Below are positions 8,103-16,474 of a stretch of DNA of 36,801 nt, in pieces (the first letter of the stretch is position 1; each line of letters begins with the position of its first letter). Source of the DNA: an uncultured beta proteobacterium (lineage in GTDB: Bacteria > Pseudomonadota > Gammaproteobacteria > Burkholderiales > SG8-39). Under the pieces are notes generated by a model that was not told the DNA's origin, ran no database searches, and saw only the letters and a list, made by a program, of their open reading frames with translations. Made by a program: the position numbers and the translations under genes. The stretch lies in contig CADEDU010000074.1 in assembly GCA_902826155.1 (NCBI GenBank), forward strand, positions 1 to 36,801, written 5' to 3'.

Positions 8103-9992
8103 ATGAGCGATCGCTTCCCCAAGATCACGGTGGATCAACTGACTGTCGGCATGTTCGTGTCCGATCTGGACCGGCCATGGCTCGACACGCCTTTCATCGT
8201 TCAAGGCGTGCTGATCGAGGCCGAAGACGATCTCCAGGTGTTCCGCGAGCTGTGCCAGTACGTGTACATCGATCCGCACCGCTCGACGGTCAAGATCAAG
8301 ATCCTGGAAGACGAGTCATCGCGTCCGCGCGAGGTCGCGAGGGCACTCAAGGGCAAGGCGACCGAATACGTCGTCATCGATCGACGTGCTCAGCCGGCCG
8401 AAACCGGCAAGACCCTCGAAGACGAGAAGGTGGAAGTCGAGGAGAAGGTGTCGCTGAACAGCGCGCGTGCTGCGCTGTCCTTCGGCGGCTGGCGCCACGG
8501 CAACGTGCCGCGCGCGGAGCCGCGACCTGTTCAGCCGCCGAAGACCGAACCAGTTCCGGCTCAAGCACCGGTACCACCCGCGACTCCACAGGCTCCCGCT
8601 CAATCGGTTGCGCAAGTTCACGCCCAGGGTACGCCGCAGACGCAAGCCAGTGGCGGCGTTTCAGGGCCGGTGGGTTCCGCCGCTCAGCAGACCGCTCAAC
8701 AGACAGTAGGCAACCAGGCCGACGCCCGACTCGGTCCGACCACTCAGCAGCCGTTGCCGAGCGATCTCGAGCCCAACGTCAACGCGCTGCGCACCGGCGC
8801 TGAAGGCCGGATCGTGAATTCGTCGGAGTCGGTGCGCAAGCTGGCGCAGGCGATCGCACGCCTCGAATCGCGCCTGGCGAGCATGGGCAATACGCAACCC
8901 GGACAGCCGGGGCAACCCGGTCAACCTGGCACTGCCACGGACGGTCCGGTCCTGCCGGTGCCGCAGACGCTGGTTCCGCCGACGGTCACCAAGCTCGTCG
9001 AGTATCGCGAGGAGCGTGCGATCGAGGCCGAGTTGCCGCGCGCGCAGCAGACGCTCGCCAACACCGAGCAGACGCTCGAGCGGATCGTGCAGGACATCGA
9101 GATGGGCAACACCCTGCACATGGACAAGGTGCAGCAGACCTCGAACGATCTGGTCGACACGATGGTTGCCAACCCCGACGCGATGATGTGGGTCGCACGG
9201 CTGCGCAACACCGACAAGAAGACCTACGCGCACGGCTTGCGCGTGGCGGTGTACCTGCTGGCGCTCGGCCGGCACATGGGCTTTCCGCGCAACGAGCTGC
9301 GCAACCTGGGCATGATCGGCATGCTCATCGACGTGGGCAAGGTGCGCGTGCCGCGCGAACTGCTCGACAAGCGCGGCAAGCTCACCAACGCCGAATACGA
9401 AGAGATCAAGCGCCACGTCGATTACGGCCTGGAGATCCTGCAGGGCACGCGCGGCATTTCACGCGAGGTGCTCGAAGGCATCGCTCAGCACCACGAGCGC
9501 ATGAAGGGTCAGGGCTATCCGCAGGGTTTGCGTGACAACCAGATCTCGGTCTACGGCCGCATGGCCGGATTGGCGGATTGCTTCGCGGCACTCGTCTCGC
9601 CGCGACCCTACGCCGAGGCGATGGCGCCGAGCGATTCGATGCTGCGCCTGTTCGAGTGGAGCGGCGAATACTTCCAGCCCGCGCTGGTCGAGCGCTTCGT
9701 ACAGGCGATCGGGGTCTTTCCGGTCGGTACGCTGGTCGAGCTGTCCACCGGTCATGTAGGGGTCGTGCTGCGGCACAACCGTCTGCGGCGGCTGCAGCCG
9801 AAGGTGCTGCTGCTGACCGATTCCCAGAAGAAGCCGCGCTCGCAGCCGACGGAAGTCGATCTCCTGCGCGACGGCGCCCGGGTCGACGGCGAGCCGGTGC
9901 GAATCGTGCGCGGCCTGCCCGCCGGGGCGTTCGGCCTGGATGTCGATGGCTACACCGCCTCGGCCCAGCCGGCGATGCTCGATTCCAACTGA
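8103..9992 (+). CDS. DUF3391 / HD-GYP domain protein with a degenerate HD motif
   Basis: Predicted cyclic-di-GMP phosphodiesterase-family protein of 629 residues, probably cytoplasmic. Residues 1-130 form a DUF3391-like N-terminal domain (DQLTVGMFVSDLDRPW at the start). Residues about 131-295 are a low-complexity Pro/Gln/Ala linker that includes PGQPGQPGQPG. The HD-GYP domain lies at about 340-540. His377, Lys413, His438, His463-His464-Glu465 and Gly471-Tyr472-Pro473 are present. The metal-binding His-Asp pair, however, reads Ile409-Asp410 (LIDVGK where LLHDIGK is usual), and DG before GYP reads KGQ. Loss of the HD histidine should weaken di-iron binding, so it may act as a c-di-GMP sensor or scaffold instead. 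An EAL gene follows 27 bases downstream, probably co-transcribed. The 290 bases upstream contain no gene I can support. Confidence 0.92.
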   Translation: MSDRFPKITVDQLTVGMFVSDLDRPWLDTPFIVQGVLIEAEDDLQVFRELCQYVYIDPHRSTVKIKILEDESSRPREVARALKGKATEYVVIDRRAQPAETGKTLEDEKVEVEEKVSLNSARAALSFGGWRHGNVPRAEPRPVQPPKTEPVPAQAPVPPATPQAPAQSVAQVHAQGTPQTQASGGVSGPVGSAAQQTAQQTVGNQADARLGPTTQQPLPSDLEPNVNALRTGAEGRIVNSSESVRKLAQAIARLESRLASMGNTQPGQPGQPGQPGTATDGPVLPVPQTLVPPTVTKLVEYREERAIEAELPRAQQTLANTEQTLERIVQDIEMGNTLHMDKVQQTSNDLVDTMVANPDAMMWVARLRNTDKKTYAHGLRVAVYLLALGRHMGFPRNELRNLGMIGMLIDVGKVRVPRELLDKRGKLTNAEYEEIKRHVDYGLEILQGTRGISREVLEGIAQHHERMKGQGYPQGLRDNQISVYGRMAGLADCFAALVSPRPYAEAMAPSDSMLRLFEWSGEYFQPALVERFVQAIGVFPVGTLVELSTGHVGVVLRHNRLRRLQPKVLLLTDSQKKPRSQPTEVDLLRDGARVDGEPVRIVRGLPAGAFGLDVDGYTASAQPAMLDSN

Positions 9993-10019
9993 GTTCGACT
10001 CGCGCGGCGCATCGATTCC

Positions 10020-11372
10020 ATGTCCGATAACGCCGTCGTCGCACTCGAGACGTTGCCGCATGCGCTGGCGCCTGCTGCTTTTGTGGCGCATCTAGATGCA
10101 CTTGCGCGGCGCGGCGACTCGCTCAGCGCGATGCTGGCGATCGAGTTGCGCCAGACCGATCGCATCGGGGCACTGATCGGTGCGGCGCACGCGCAACGGC
10201 TGGTCCAGCGTATCCATCAGCGCCTGGGCGAGTTGCTCCAGCCCGGCGATCGCTATTGCATGGTGTCGGCCGATGAGCTTTGGATCGCGCTGTACGACAT
10301 CGCCCACGAGCGGTTCGCCAGCGTGACGGCGCATCAGGTGCTGCGCGTGCTCGCCGGCGCGGCAGACTCGAACGAGGGGTACATCGGTCTGCATCCGTGC
10401 GTCGGCGTGGCGATCGCACCCGCGCACGGCCGGACCAGTCTGCAACTCATCGAGGCTGCCGATCTCGCACGCCGCGCTGCGCATCTCGATGATCAGGCCG
10501 TAGTCGGATTCCAGCCCGAGCACATGGCCTCGCGTGCCGATCCGCTGCTGCTGGACGAACTGCGCGACGCCATCCGCGGCAACTTGATTACGGTGGCATA
10601 TCAGCCGCAGATTGACCTGCGCACCGGTCGCTGCTCAGCCGTTGAGGCATTGATGCGCTGGACGCGGCGCAACGGCGAACGTGCCTCGCCGTTGGCCGTT
10701 GCGGAAGTCGCCGAACGGACCGATCTGCTCTATCCGCTCACCGAACTGGTGCTCAACACGATCCTGCGGCAGTTGGTCAGCCTGCAGAATGACGGCATCC
10801 GATTGCGCGTCGGCGTCAACCTGTCCGCGCGACTGGTGGGCGACAACGATCTGCCGGAGCTGGCGCTGCAGATGCTCGATTCCTGGAACGTCGCGCCCTC
10901 GCAGATCACCCTTGAAGTCACCGAGACGGCGTTGATGACACGCTCGGAGCGCGCCGAGGCGATGTTCGCGGCGTTGCGCGAGCAGGGTATTCGCGTGGCA
11001 ATGGACGACTTCGGCACCGGCTACTCATCGCTTGCGCAGTTCCGGCGCTTTCAGTTCGACGAGATCAAAATCGATAAGTTGTTCGTCACCAATCTGCTGC
11101 ACGACAAGGGCGACCGGCAGATCGTGCGCTCGATGATCGAGCTGGCGCACGGCTTCGGCATGGATGTCGTGGCCGAGGGTGTCGAAGACGAACGCACGCT
11201 GGGGCTGTTGCACGAGATGGGTTGCGATCTCGCGCAGGGCTATCTGTTCGCCAAGCCGATGACCGACGTCGACCTGCGCAAATGGTGGCTCGAAGCCTCA
11301 GCGCGGGCTGGCGCGCCGGCGCACGGCGAAGTCCATCAACTCGGCGGCCAGTCCCCGGAATTGCTCGTCTAG
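10020..11372 (+). CDS. EAL-domain cyclic-di-GMP phosphodiesterase with degenerate GGDEF domain
   Basis: Predicted to hydrolyse cyclic-di-GMP to pGpG. The 450-residue protein has no obvious membrane segment. Residues about 20-165 look like a GGDEF fold whose signature is degenerate: SADEL at 83-87 stands where GGDEF would be, so no cyclase activity is expected. Residues about 175-420 are a well-preserved EAL domain: Glu209-Ala210-Leu211 (VEALMRW), Asn267 (VGVNLSAR), Glu299 (TLEVTET), Asp329-Asp330 (MDDFGTGYSSL), Lys350 (IKIDKLFV), Glu386 (VAEGVE) and QGYLFAKPM near the end. All recognised metal and catalytic positions are kept. It follows the HD-GYP gene by 27 bases. The last 75 bases overlap the convergent flavin reductase gene; the corresponding tail lies outside the EAL domain. 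Confidence 0.93.
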   Translation: MSDNAVVALETLPHALAPAAFVAHLDALARRGDSLSAMLAIELRQTDRIGALIGAAHAQRLVQRIHQRLGELLQPGDRYCMVSADELWIALYDIAHERFASVTAHQVLRVLAGAADSNEGYIGLHPCVGVAIAPAHGRTSLQLIEAADLARRAAHLDDQAVVGFQPEHMASRADPLLLDELRDAIRGNLITVAYQPQIDLRTGRCSAVEALMRWTRRNGERASPLAVAEVAERTDLLYPLTELVLNTILRQLVSLQNDGIRLRVGVNLSARLVGDNDLPELALQMLDSWNVAPSQITLEVTETALMTRSERAEAMFAALREQGIRVAMDDFGTGYSSLAQFRRFQFDEIKIDKLFVTNLLHDKGDRQIVRSMIELAHGFGMDVVAEGVEDERTLGLLHEMGCDLAQGYLFAKPMTDVDLRKWWLEASARAGAPAHGEVHQLGGQSPELLV

Positions 11373-11891
11373 ATCGGGCACGAGACAGTCGCCCTGGTCG
11401 TCGAACAGGCGTCCGGTGGTGATTGCGGCCACGCCGGTGGGGGTGGGCCAGGCGCCCAGCGCGTGCACCACCGAGCGCAGCGACAGCATCGTCGTACCGA
11501 TCGCCTGCCAACCGAACGCCGTGGCAATACAGCCCACCGCGCGGCCACGCAGATAGGGTTGCGGATCGTGCTCGGTGTCTTCGAGGTAGTCGAGGACGTT
11601 CTTGAGCAGGCCGGAAAAGCTGCCGTGGTAGCCGGGGCTGGCGAGGATCACGCCGTCGGCTTCGCGCGTGGCCGCCAGGATGCGTTGTGCGACCGGCGGA
11701 CGTGGCGTTTCTTCGGCGTGATACATCGGCAGAATCAGCTCGGGGCCGGCGAACACCTCCACCGCGCCACCGGCCCGCTCGATGAGTTTCGCGGTGTAGC
11801 GCAGCGCGCGCTCGGTGGATGATCCGGCGCGCGTGGTGCCGCCGATGCCGACGAAGAAGGGATGCTCACGCATTGCGCTTGCAGTGCTCAT
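11298..11891 (-). CDS. NADPH-dependent FMN reductase family protein (copy A)
   Basis: Flavodoxin-fold protein of the NADPH-dependent FMN reductase family, 197 residues, expected to reduce FMN or another acceptor with NAD(P)H. The phosphate-binding loop GGTTRAGSSTERALRY is near the N-terminus. SPGYHGSFSGLLKNVLDY and GWQAIGTTMLSLRSVVHAL follow, as in this family. It is paralogous to the gene immediately upstream (11894-12556) and shares FAGPELILPMY and WPTPTGVA with it, which points to tandem duplication. The ATG at 11891 lies five bases past the upstream gene's TGA; a GTG at 11897 would overlap that stop, so translation is probably coupled. Its 3' end overlaps the convergent EAL gene by 75 bases. 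Confidence 0.88.
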   Translation of the reverse strand: MSTASAMREHPFFVGIGGTTRAGSSTERALRYTAKLIERAGGAVEVFAGPELILPMYHAEETPRPPVAQRILAATREADGVILASPGYHGSFSGLLKNVLDYLEDTEHDPQPYLRGRAVGCIATAFGWQAIGTTMLSLRSVVHALGAWPTPTGVAAITTGRLFDDQGDCLVPDLDEQFRGLAAELMDFAVRRRASPR

Positions 11892-11893
11892 GA

Positions 11894-12556
11894 TCACCCC
11901 GCCTGTTCCGGATACGCGCCGTACATGTTGAGCAACGCGTCCTCGTAGAAGCCCGGCTGCACCTGCGGCAGCATGCGTTCGAAGAACGAGCGCATGCGCG
12001 CGAACTCGATCACCTGCCCGGCGAGCGTGCGCAGACTGCGTTCCAGTTCCGGCGACACGCAGGCTCCCGTATCGTCGAACGCCGGAACCGTGGTGTTGAT
12101 CGCCACGCCCAGTGGAGTCGGCCAGCCGCGCAACGCGTGCACGACCGAGCGCAGCGACACCAGGGTCGTACCGACCGCCTGCCAGCGCTTGGCCACCGCG
12201 ATGCAGCCGATCGCGCGGCCATGCAGGTAGGGCGAGGCGTCCTTGGCCATGTCCTCGGTGTAGTCGAGCGCGTTCTTCACCAGACCGGAGATCGCGCCGT
12301 GGTAGCCGGCGCTGGCGAGCATGACGCCGTCGCAGGCGCGCAGGCTCTGGATCAACGCGCGAGCGACCGGCGATCGCTCCGGATTCTCCGGTGCGTACAT
12401 CGGCAGGATCAGTTGCGGTCCGGCGAATACTTCGGTGCGTCCGCCCAGGCTCTCGACAATGCTCGCGGTGAAGCGCAACGCGCGCTCCGAGATCGACGAG
12501 GGGCGCGAAGTGCCGCCGATGAAGGTGATGAGCGGCGAGGGATTGGCTGGTGTCAT
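11894..12556 (-). CDS. NADPH-dependent FMN reductase family protein (copy B)
   Basis: Second member of a tandem pair of flavodoxin-fold FMN reductases, 220 residues. It carries GGTSRPSSISERALRF (phosphate-binding loop), FAGPQLILPMY, SAGYHGAISGLVKNALDY and RWQAVGTTLVSLRSVVHAL, all aligned with copy A. It has a C-terminal extension of about 25 residues (FFERMLPQVQPGFYED...) that copy A lacks. The start at 12556 was chosen because similarity begins at MTPANPSPLITFIGG; the upstream reading in the same frame overlaps the dehydrogenase gene antisense-free and carries no signal. It lies 14 bases after the tartrate dehydrogenase-type gene, so the three genes probably form one operon transcribed leftward. 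Confidence 0.88.
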   Translation of the reverse strand: MTPANPSPLITFIGGTSRPSSISERALRFTASIVESLGGRTEVFAGPQLILPMYAPENPERSPVARALIQSLRACDGVMLASAGYHGAISGLVKNALDYTEDMAKDASPYLHGRAIGCIAVAKRWQAVGTTLVSLRSVVHALRGWPTPLGVAINTTVPAFDDTGACVSPELERSLRTLAGQVIEFARMRSFFERMLPQVQPGFYEDALLNMYGAYPEQAG

Positions 12557-12570
12557 CGCTAGCTTGTCGA

Positions 12571-13641
12571 TCAGAGCGCCTCGGCGATCGCTTTGCCCAG
12601 GTCGGCCGTCCTGGCGCGGCCGCCGAGATCCGGGGTGCGCGGGGCGCTGCTGCCGCCGCCCAGTACCGACTCGATCGCGCCGAAGATGCGATCGTGAGCG
12701 TTCTTGTAGCCCAGGAAATCGAGCATCAGTGCAGCCGACCAGATCTGCCCGACCGGATTGGCCACGCCCTTGCCGGCGATGTCGGGCGCCGAGCCGTGCA
12801 CCGGCTCGAACAGCGACGGGAACTTGCGCTCGGGATTGATATTGCCCGAGGGCGCGATGCCGATCGTGCCGGTGCATGCGGGTCCGAGGTCGGACAGGAT
12901 ATCGCCGAACAGGTTGGAGGCCACCACCACGTCGAACCAGTCCGGGTGAAGCACGAAGTTAGCCGCCAGGATGTCGATGTGATACTTGTCGGTGCGGATG
13001 TCGGGATAGGCCTTGGCCATCTCGGCGAAGCGCTCGTCCCAATACGGCATGGTGATCGAGATGCCGTTCGACTTGGTGGCCGAGGTGACGTGCTTCTTCG
13101 CCCGGCGCTGCGCCAGCTCGAACGCGAAGCGCATGATCCGATCGGTGCCGTGCCGCGTGAACGTCGACTGCTGCATGCACACTTCGCGATCGGTGCCTTC
13201 AAAGATGCGACCACCCACCGCGGAGTACTCGCCCTCGGTGTTCTCGCGCACCACGAAGAAGTCGATGTCGCCGGGCTTGCGATCGGCGAGCGGACATTTC
13301 ATCCCGGGCATCAGCCGCACCGGCCGCAGGTTCACGTACTGATCGAACTCACGTCGGAACTTGATGAGCGAGCCCCACAGCGAGACGTGATCGGGGATCT
13401 TCGCCGGCCAGCCCACCGCGCCGAAGAAGATCGCGTCGTGGCCGCCGACCAGTTCGCGCCAGTTGTCCGGCATCATCTGGCCGTGCTTCTCGTAGTAGTC
13501 CCAGCACGCGAAGTCGAAGTGATCGAGCTGCAGCTCGATGCCGTACTTGCGGGCTGCGGCGTCGAGCACGCGCACGCCTTCGGGCATCACTTCCTTGCCG
13601 ATGCCGTCGCCGGCGATGACGGCGATGCGATGTTTGGCCAT
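12571..13641 (-). CDS. Tartrate dehydrogenase / D-malate dehydrogenase-type decarboxylating dehydrogenase
   Basis: Member of the isocitrate/isopropylmalate dehydrogenase family, 356 residues, closest by motif to tartrate dehydrogenases and D-malate dehydrogenases: NAD- and divalent metal-dependent oxidative decarboxylation of a 2-hydroxy acid. Visible landmarks are IAVIAGDGIGKEVMPEG at the start, VVRENTEGEYSAVGGRIF with QQSTFTRHGTDRIMRFAFE (the tartrate dehydrogenase-type substrate loop), VASNLFGDILSDLGPACTG (metal-binding Asp residues) and FEPVHGSAPDIAGKGVANP (NAD-binding). The length matches the family (about 350-360). The ATG at 13641 is preceded by AGGAG at good spacing. Two flavin reductase genes follow on the same strand. 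A Bug binding-protein gene lies upstream beyond two strong hairpins and could supply the acid substrate, which is inference. Confidence 0.92.
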   Translation of the reverse strand: MAKHRIAVIAGDGIGKEVMPEGVRVLDAAARKYGIELQLDHFDFACWDYYEKHGQMMPDNWRELVGGHDAIFFGAVGWPAKIPDHVSLWGSLIKFRREFDQYVNLRPVRLMPGMKCPLADRKPGDIDFFVVRENTEGEYSAVGGRIFEGTDREVCMQQSTFTRHGTDRIMRFAFELAQRRAKKHVTSATKSNGISITMPYWDERFAEMAKAYPDIRTDKYHIDILAANFVLHPDWFDVVVASNLFGDILSDLGPACTGTIGIAPSGNINPERKFPSLFEPVHGSAPDIAGKGVANPVGQIWSAALMLDFLGYKNAHDRIFGAIESVLGGGSSAPRTPDLGGRARTADLGKAIAEAL

Positions 13642-13705
13642 CGTTCCGCTCCTAGGGGGGAGCGGAGTATAGCGACTAGGGTGGGGCGCATCACCTCGGT
13701 GCACC

Positions 13706-13749
13706 CCGCGATTTGAGCGTCGAGTCGTATCCGACGCTCGAAATCGCGG
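13706..13749. repeat. Imperfect inverted repeat (hairpin 1 of a tandem pair)
   Basis: Left arm 13706-13722 pairs with right arm 13732-13749: 17 base pairs with one bulged G at 13740 and a nine-base loop. It sits between the Bug gene (stop at 13788, leftward) and the tartrate dehydrogenase-type gene (start at 13641). No T-tract follows on either strand, so it is not a standard intrinsic terminator. It could be a transcript-stabilising or attenuating structure. Confidence 0.75.
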
Positions 13750-13786
13750 AGTTAGTGCGTCACCGCTTCATCCTGACGCACTAACT
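13750..13786. repeat. Perfect 13-bp inverted repeat (hairpin 2 of a tandem pair)
   Basis: AGTTAGTGCGTCA at 13750-13762 pairs perfectly with TGACGCACTAACT at 13774-13786 across an 11-base loop. It begins one base after hairpin 1 and ends just before the Bug gene's stop codon. On the minus strand it is the first structure after that stop, so it may protect the 3' end of the Bug message or partly terminate it. There is no U-run. Confidence 0.8.
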
Positions 13787-13787
13787 G

Positions 13788-14768
13788 CTAGTCGGCGTAT
13801 ACGCCCGCCTTCTTGATCAACGGCCCCCACTTCGCCGTCTCCGCCTTCAACTGCGCTCGCAGCGCATCGGGCGTCGCGCGCGCCGCCGCCACCGGCTCGG
13901 TACCCAGATCGGCCATGCGTGACTTCACGCCACCATCGGCCAGTGCTGCCTGCAATGCGCCAACGAGTTTGTCGACCGCTTCCTTGGGCGTGCTCTTCGG
14001 CGCATAAATGCCGTGCCACACCGCGACTTCGAAGCCCTTGAGCCCCTGTTCATCCAGCGTGGGCACATCCTTGAGGGAAGGCACGCGTGTCTTCGTGGTC
14101 ACGCCGTAGACCTTGATCTTGCCGCCCTTGATCTGGCTGGTGGTGTTGGTGGTCTGGTCGCACATGAAATCGACCTGGCCGCCGAGCAGATCGTTCATCG
14201 CCGGGCCGGTGCCTTTGTATGGAACGGTGGTAAGGTCGGTCTCGATGGCGCTCATGAACAGCATGCCGCACAGATGCGAGGCCGAGCCCAGGCCGGCGTT
14301 GGCGTACGACACCTTGGTCTTGTTCGCTTTCACGTACGCGAGAAGATCTTTGAAGTTGGCGGCCGGGAAGTTGCCGCGCGCCACCAGCGTCATCGGCACG
14401 TCGGAGACCAGTCCGACCGGCTCGAAGTCTTCCATCGGCTTGAAGCGCAGCCGCTGATACAACGCCGGCGCGGTCGACATGCCGATGTGATGCAGCAGCA
14501 CCATGTAGCCGTCGGGCTTCGCTTTGGCGACGCGTTCGGCGCCGATCGTGCCGCCGGCCCCGGCCACGTTCTCGACGATCACGGTCTGCTTGAGTGCAGT
14601 GCCCATCGCCTGGGCGATCGAGCGGGCCAGCGTGTCGGTCGGACCGCCAGCGGCGAACGGCACGACCATCGCGATCGGCTTTTCGGGATAGGCGCTCTGC
14701 GCGACGCAGCTCCATGCTGCCATCGCGAAGGTCATGAGGCCTGACGACAGCTTGCGCGGATTCATCAT
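13788..14768 (-). CDS. Bug-family (TctC-like) periplasmic solute-binding protein
   Basis: Third Bug-type binding protein in the window, 326 residues. The start at 14768 (first of two tandem ATGs) has GGAGA at suitable spacing. The signal peptide runs to SCVAQS. Mature landmarks are AYPEKPIAMVVPFAAGGPTD, QTVIVENVAGAGGTIGAERVAKA, TTVPYKGTGPAMNDLLGGQVDF, LKDVPTLDEQGLKGFEVAVWHG and a C-terminus rich in KAETAKWGPLIKKAG. Its promoter region carries one of the three TTGAC-N4-GTCAA palindromes found here, also present before formate dehydrogenase and fhs. Downstream on the same strand come two hairpins and then the tartrate dehydrogenase-type gene. The ligand is unknown; a small carboxylate would fit the neighbours. 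Confidence 0.92.
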   Translation of the reverse strand: MMNPRKLSSGLMTFAMAAWSCVAQSAYPEKPIAMVVPFAAGGPTDTLARSIAQAMGTALKQTVIVENVAGAGGTIGAERVAKAKPDGYMVLLHHIGMSTAPALYQRLRFKPMEDFEPVGLVSDVPMTLVARGNFPAANFKDLLAYVKANKTKVSYANAGLGSASHLCGMLFMSAIETDLTTVPYKGTGPAMNDLLGGQVDFMCDQTTNTTSQIKGGKIKVYGVTTKTRVPSLKDVPTLDEQGLKGFEVAVWHGIYAPKSTPKEAVDKLVGALQAALADGGVKSRMADLGTEPVAAARATPDALRAQLKAETAKWGPLIKKAGVYAD

Positions 14769-14845
14769 CTCAATTCTCCAGGGTTGATCGCTCGGTTGAT
14801 TCTTGTGATTGTTTCTTGTTGTCGCGACACATGGTCGCAGCCGGC

Positions 14846-14887
14846 AGTCTCGAACGGCTGGCGCGATGGTTGGTTGACTCACGTCAA
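14846..14887 (-). promoter_or_regulatory. Putative activator site and promoter of the Bug gene
   Basis: TTGAC-GTGA-GTCAA (minus strand, 14887 to 14874) is a perfect palindrome. Twenty-two bases downstream on the minus strand is GAGACT (14851-14846) followed by GCCGG, similar in position and in its ACTGCCG part to the element before fhs. The palindrome centre would lie near -41 of the predicted start of transcription, the class II position for CRP/FNR-family activators. The Bug start codon is about 105 bases downstream. The -10 match is weak (3 of 6). Confidence 0.5.
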
Positions 14888-14918
14888 CATCGAGCGGCAC
14901 ATGCTGTGTCCAGGACCG

Positions 14919-16406
14919 TCAATCCTGATGCCATTCACGCGCCCGATCCACCGCGCGGCGCCAGTGTGCGAGCCGGCTCGCGCGCTCATCGGCGCCGATG
15001 CGCGGCTCGAATCGCGCTGCTCCGCGCCAATTGTCGGCGATTACGCTCGCTTCCGACCACAGCCCCACACCCAGTCCAGCCAAATATGCCGCGCCCAGTG
15101 CGGTGGTCTCGAGCGTGCGTGGCCGCACCACGGGCACACCGAGCAGATCGGCCTGGATCTGCATCAGCAGGTCGTTGGCCGCCGCGCCGCCGTCCACGCG
15201 CAGCTCCGACAATGCGATGCCGGCGTCGAGTTGCATGGCTTCGAGCACGTCGGCCGATTGCAGCGCGATCGCCTCGAGCGCCGCGCGCGCCAGGTGTGCA
15301 CGGGTGGTCCCGCGCGTGAGCCCGACCATCGTGCCGCGCGCGCGCGGGTCCCAATACGGCGCGCCTAACCCGGCGAACGCGGGGACGAACTGCACTCCGC
15401 CCGCATCGGCCACGGTCGCCGCGAGCGCTTCGATTTCGTGCGCGGCGCTGATCAGCCCCAACCCGTCGCGCAGCCACTGCACCACCGCACCGGCGATGAA
15501 CACGGCGCCTTCGAGGGCGAACTGCCGCTCGTGCGCGTCGGCGGCACGGGTGGTGAGCAGGCCCGCTCGCGAATCGACGCGTCGATTGCCGGTGTTGAGC
15601 AGCATGAAGCAGCCGGTGCCGTAAGTGTTCTTCGCCATGCCCGGTTGCACACATGCCTGGCCGAACAGCGCCGATTGCTGATCACCGGCGATCCCGGCGA
15701 TCGGAATCGGCGCACCGAACAGATCCGGATCGGTCTCAGCGACGACTCCGCAGGATCGGACGATCTCGGGCAACACGGCGCGCGGGATGTGCAAGCGTGC
15801 GAGCAACTCATCGTCCCAGGCGTCGGCATCGATATCGAACAGCATGGTGCGCGCGGCGTTGCTCGGGTCGGACACGTGGACGCGCCCGCCGGTGAGTTTC
15901 CAGATGAGCCACGAGTCGATCGTGCCGAACGCCAGTTCGCCGGCCTCGGCGCGCGCGCGTGCGTCGGGTACTTCGTTCAACAGCCACGCGAGTTTGGTCG
16001 CTGAAAAATACGGATCGAGGATCAGACCGGTCTTGGCGCGCACCGTGGGCTCGAACCCTTGTTCGCGTAGTGCCTCGCAATGCGCGGTGGTGCGCCGGTC
16101 CTGCCACACGATGGCGGGCGCGATCGGCGTGCCGGTCCGGCGATCCCACAGCAGCGTCGTCTCGCGCTGATTGGTGATACCGATTGCAGCGATATCACGC
16201 GCGCGCAGGCCGGCCTTGGCGATTGCTTCGCGCGCGACGTCGAGCTGCGTTGCCCAGATCTGCGCGGCGTCGTGCTCGACCCAGCCCGGCGCGGGAAAGA
16301 ACTGCTGGAATTCGCGTTGCGCCACGGCGCGTGCAGTGCCCTGGACATCGAACACGATCGCCCGGGAACTGGTGGTGCCCTGATCGAGTGCGAGGAGAAA
16401 CGTCAT
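14919..16406 (-). CDS. glpK: Glycerol kinase
   Basis: ATP-dependent phosphorylation of glycerol to sn-glycerol 3-phosphate in the cytoplasm. The 495-residue protein matches the family length and pattern. [17 protein letters not shown] (phosphate-binding loop) is at residues 4-20. Glycerol-binding Arg81-Glu82 occur in [10 protein letters not shown]. The FGGY-kinase blocks [26 protein letters not shown] (probable catalytic base Asp242), [14 protein letters not shown] and [16 protein letters not shown] are intact. The start at 16406 has GAGGTG upstream. No glpF, glpD or glpR is adjacent, so glycerol uptake and onward oxidation must be encoded elsewhere. It is divergent from the DUF2889-sucCD operon with 214 bases between. 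Confidence 0.96.
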   Translation of the reverse strand: MTFLLALDQGTTSSRAIVFDVQGTARAVAQREFQQFFPAPGWVEHDAAQIWATQLDVAREAIAKAGLRARDIAAIGITNQRETTLLWDRRTGTPIAPAIVWQDRRTTAHCEALREQGFEPTVRAKTGLILDPYFSATKLAWLLNEVPDARARAEAGELAFGTIDSWLIWKLTGGRVHVSDPSNAARTMLFDIDADAWDDELLARLHIPRAVLPEIVRSCGVVAETDPDLFGAPIPIAGIAGDQQSALFGQACVQPGMAKNTYGTGCFMLLNTGNRRVDSRAGLLTTRAADAHERQFALEGAVFIAGAVVQWLRDGLGLISAAHEIEALAATVADAGGVQFVPAFAGLGAPYWDPRARGTMVGLTRGTTRAHLARAALEAIALQSADVLEAMQLDAGIALSELRVDGGAAANDLLMQIQADLLGVPVVRPRTLETTALGAAYLAGLGVGLWSEASVIADNWRGAARFEPRIGADERASRLAHWRRAVDRAREWHQD

Positions 16407-16474
16407 GCCGACACCTCGATAGACCGGTTATGAATGCGCGGGTCACGGTATTGTTATTCGCTGTCACATCTGCG

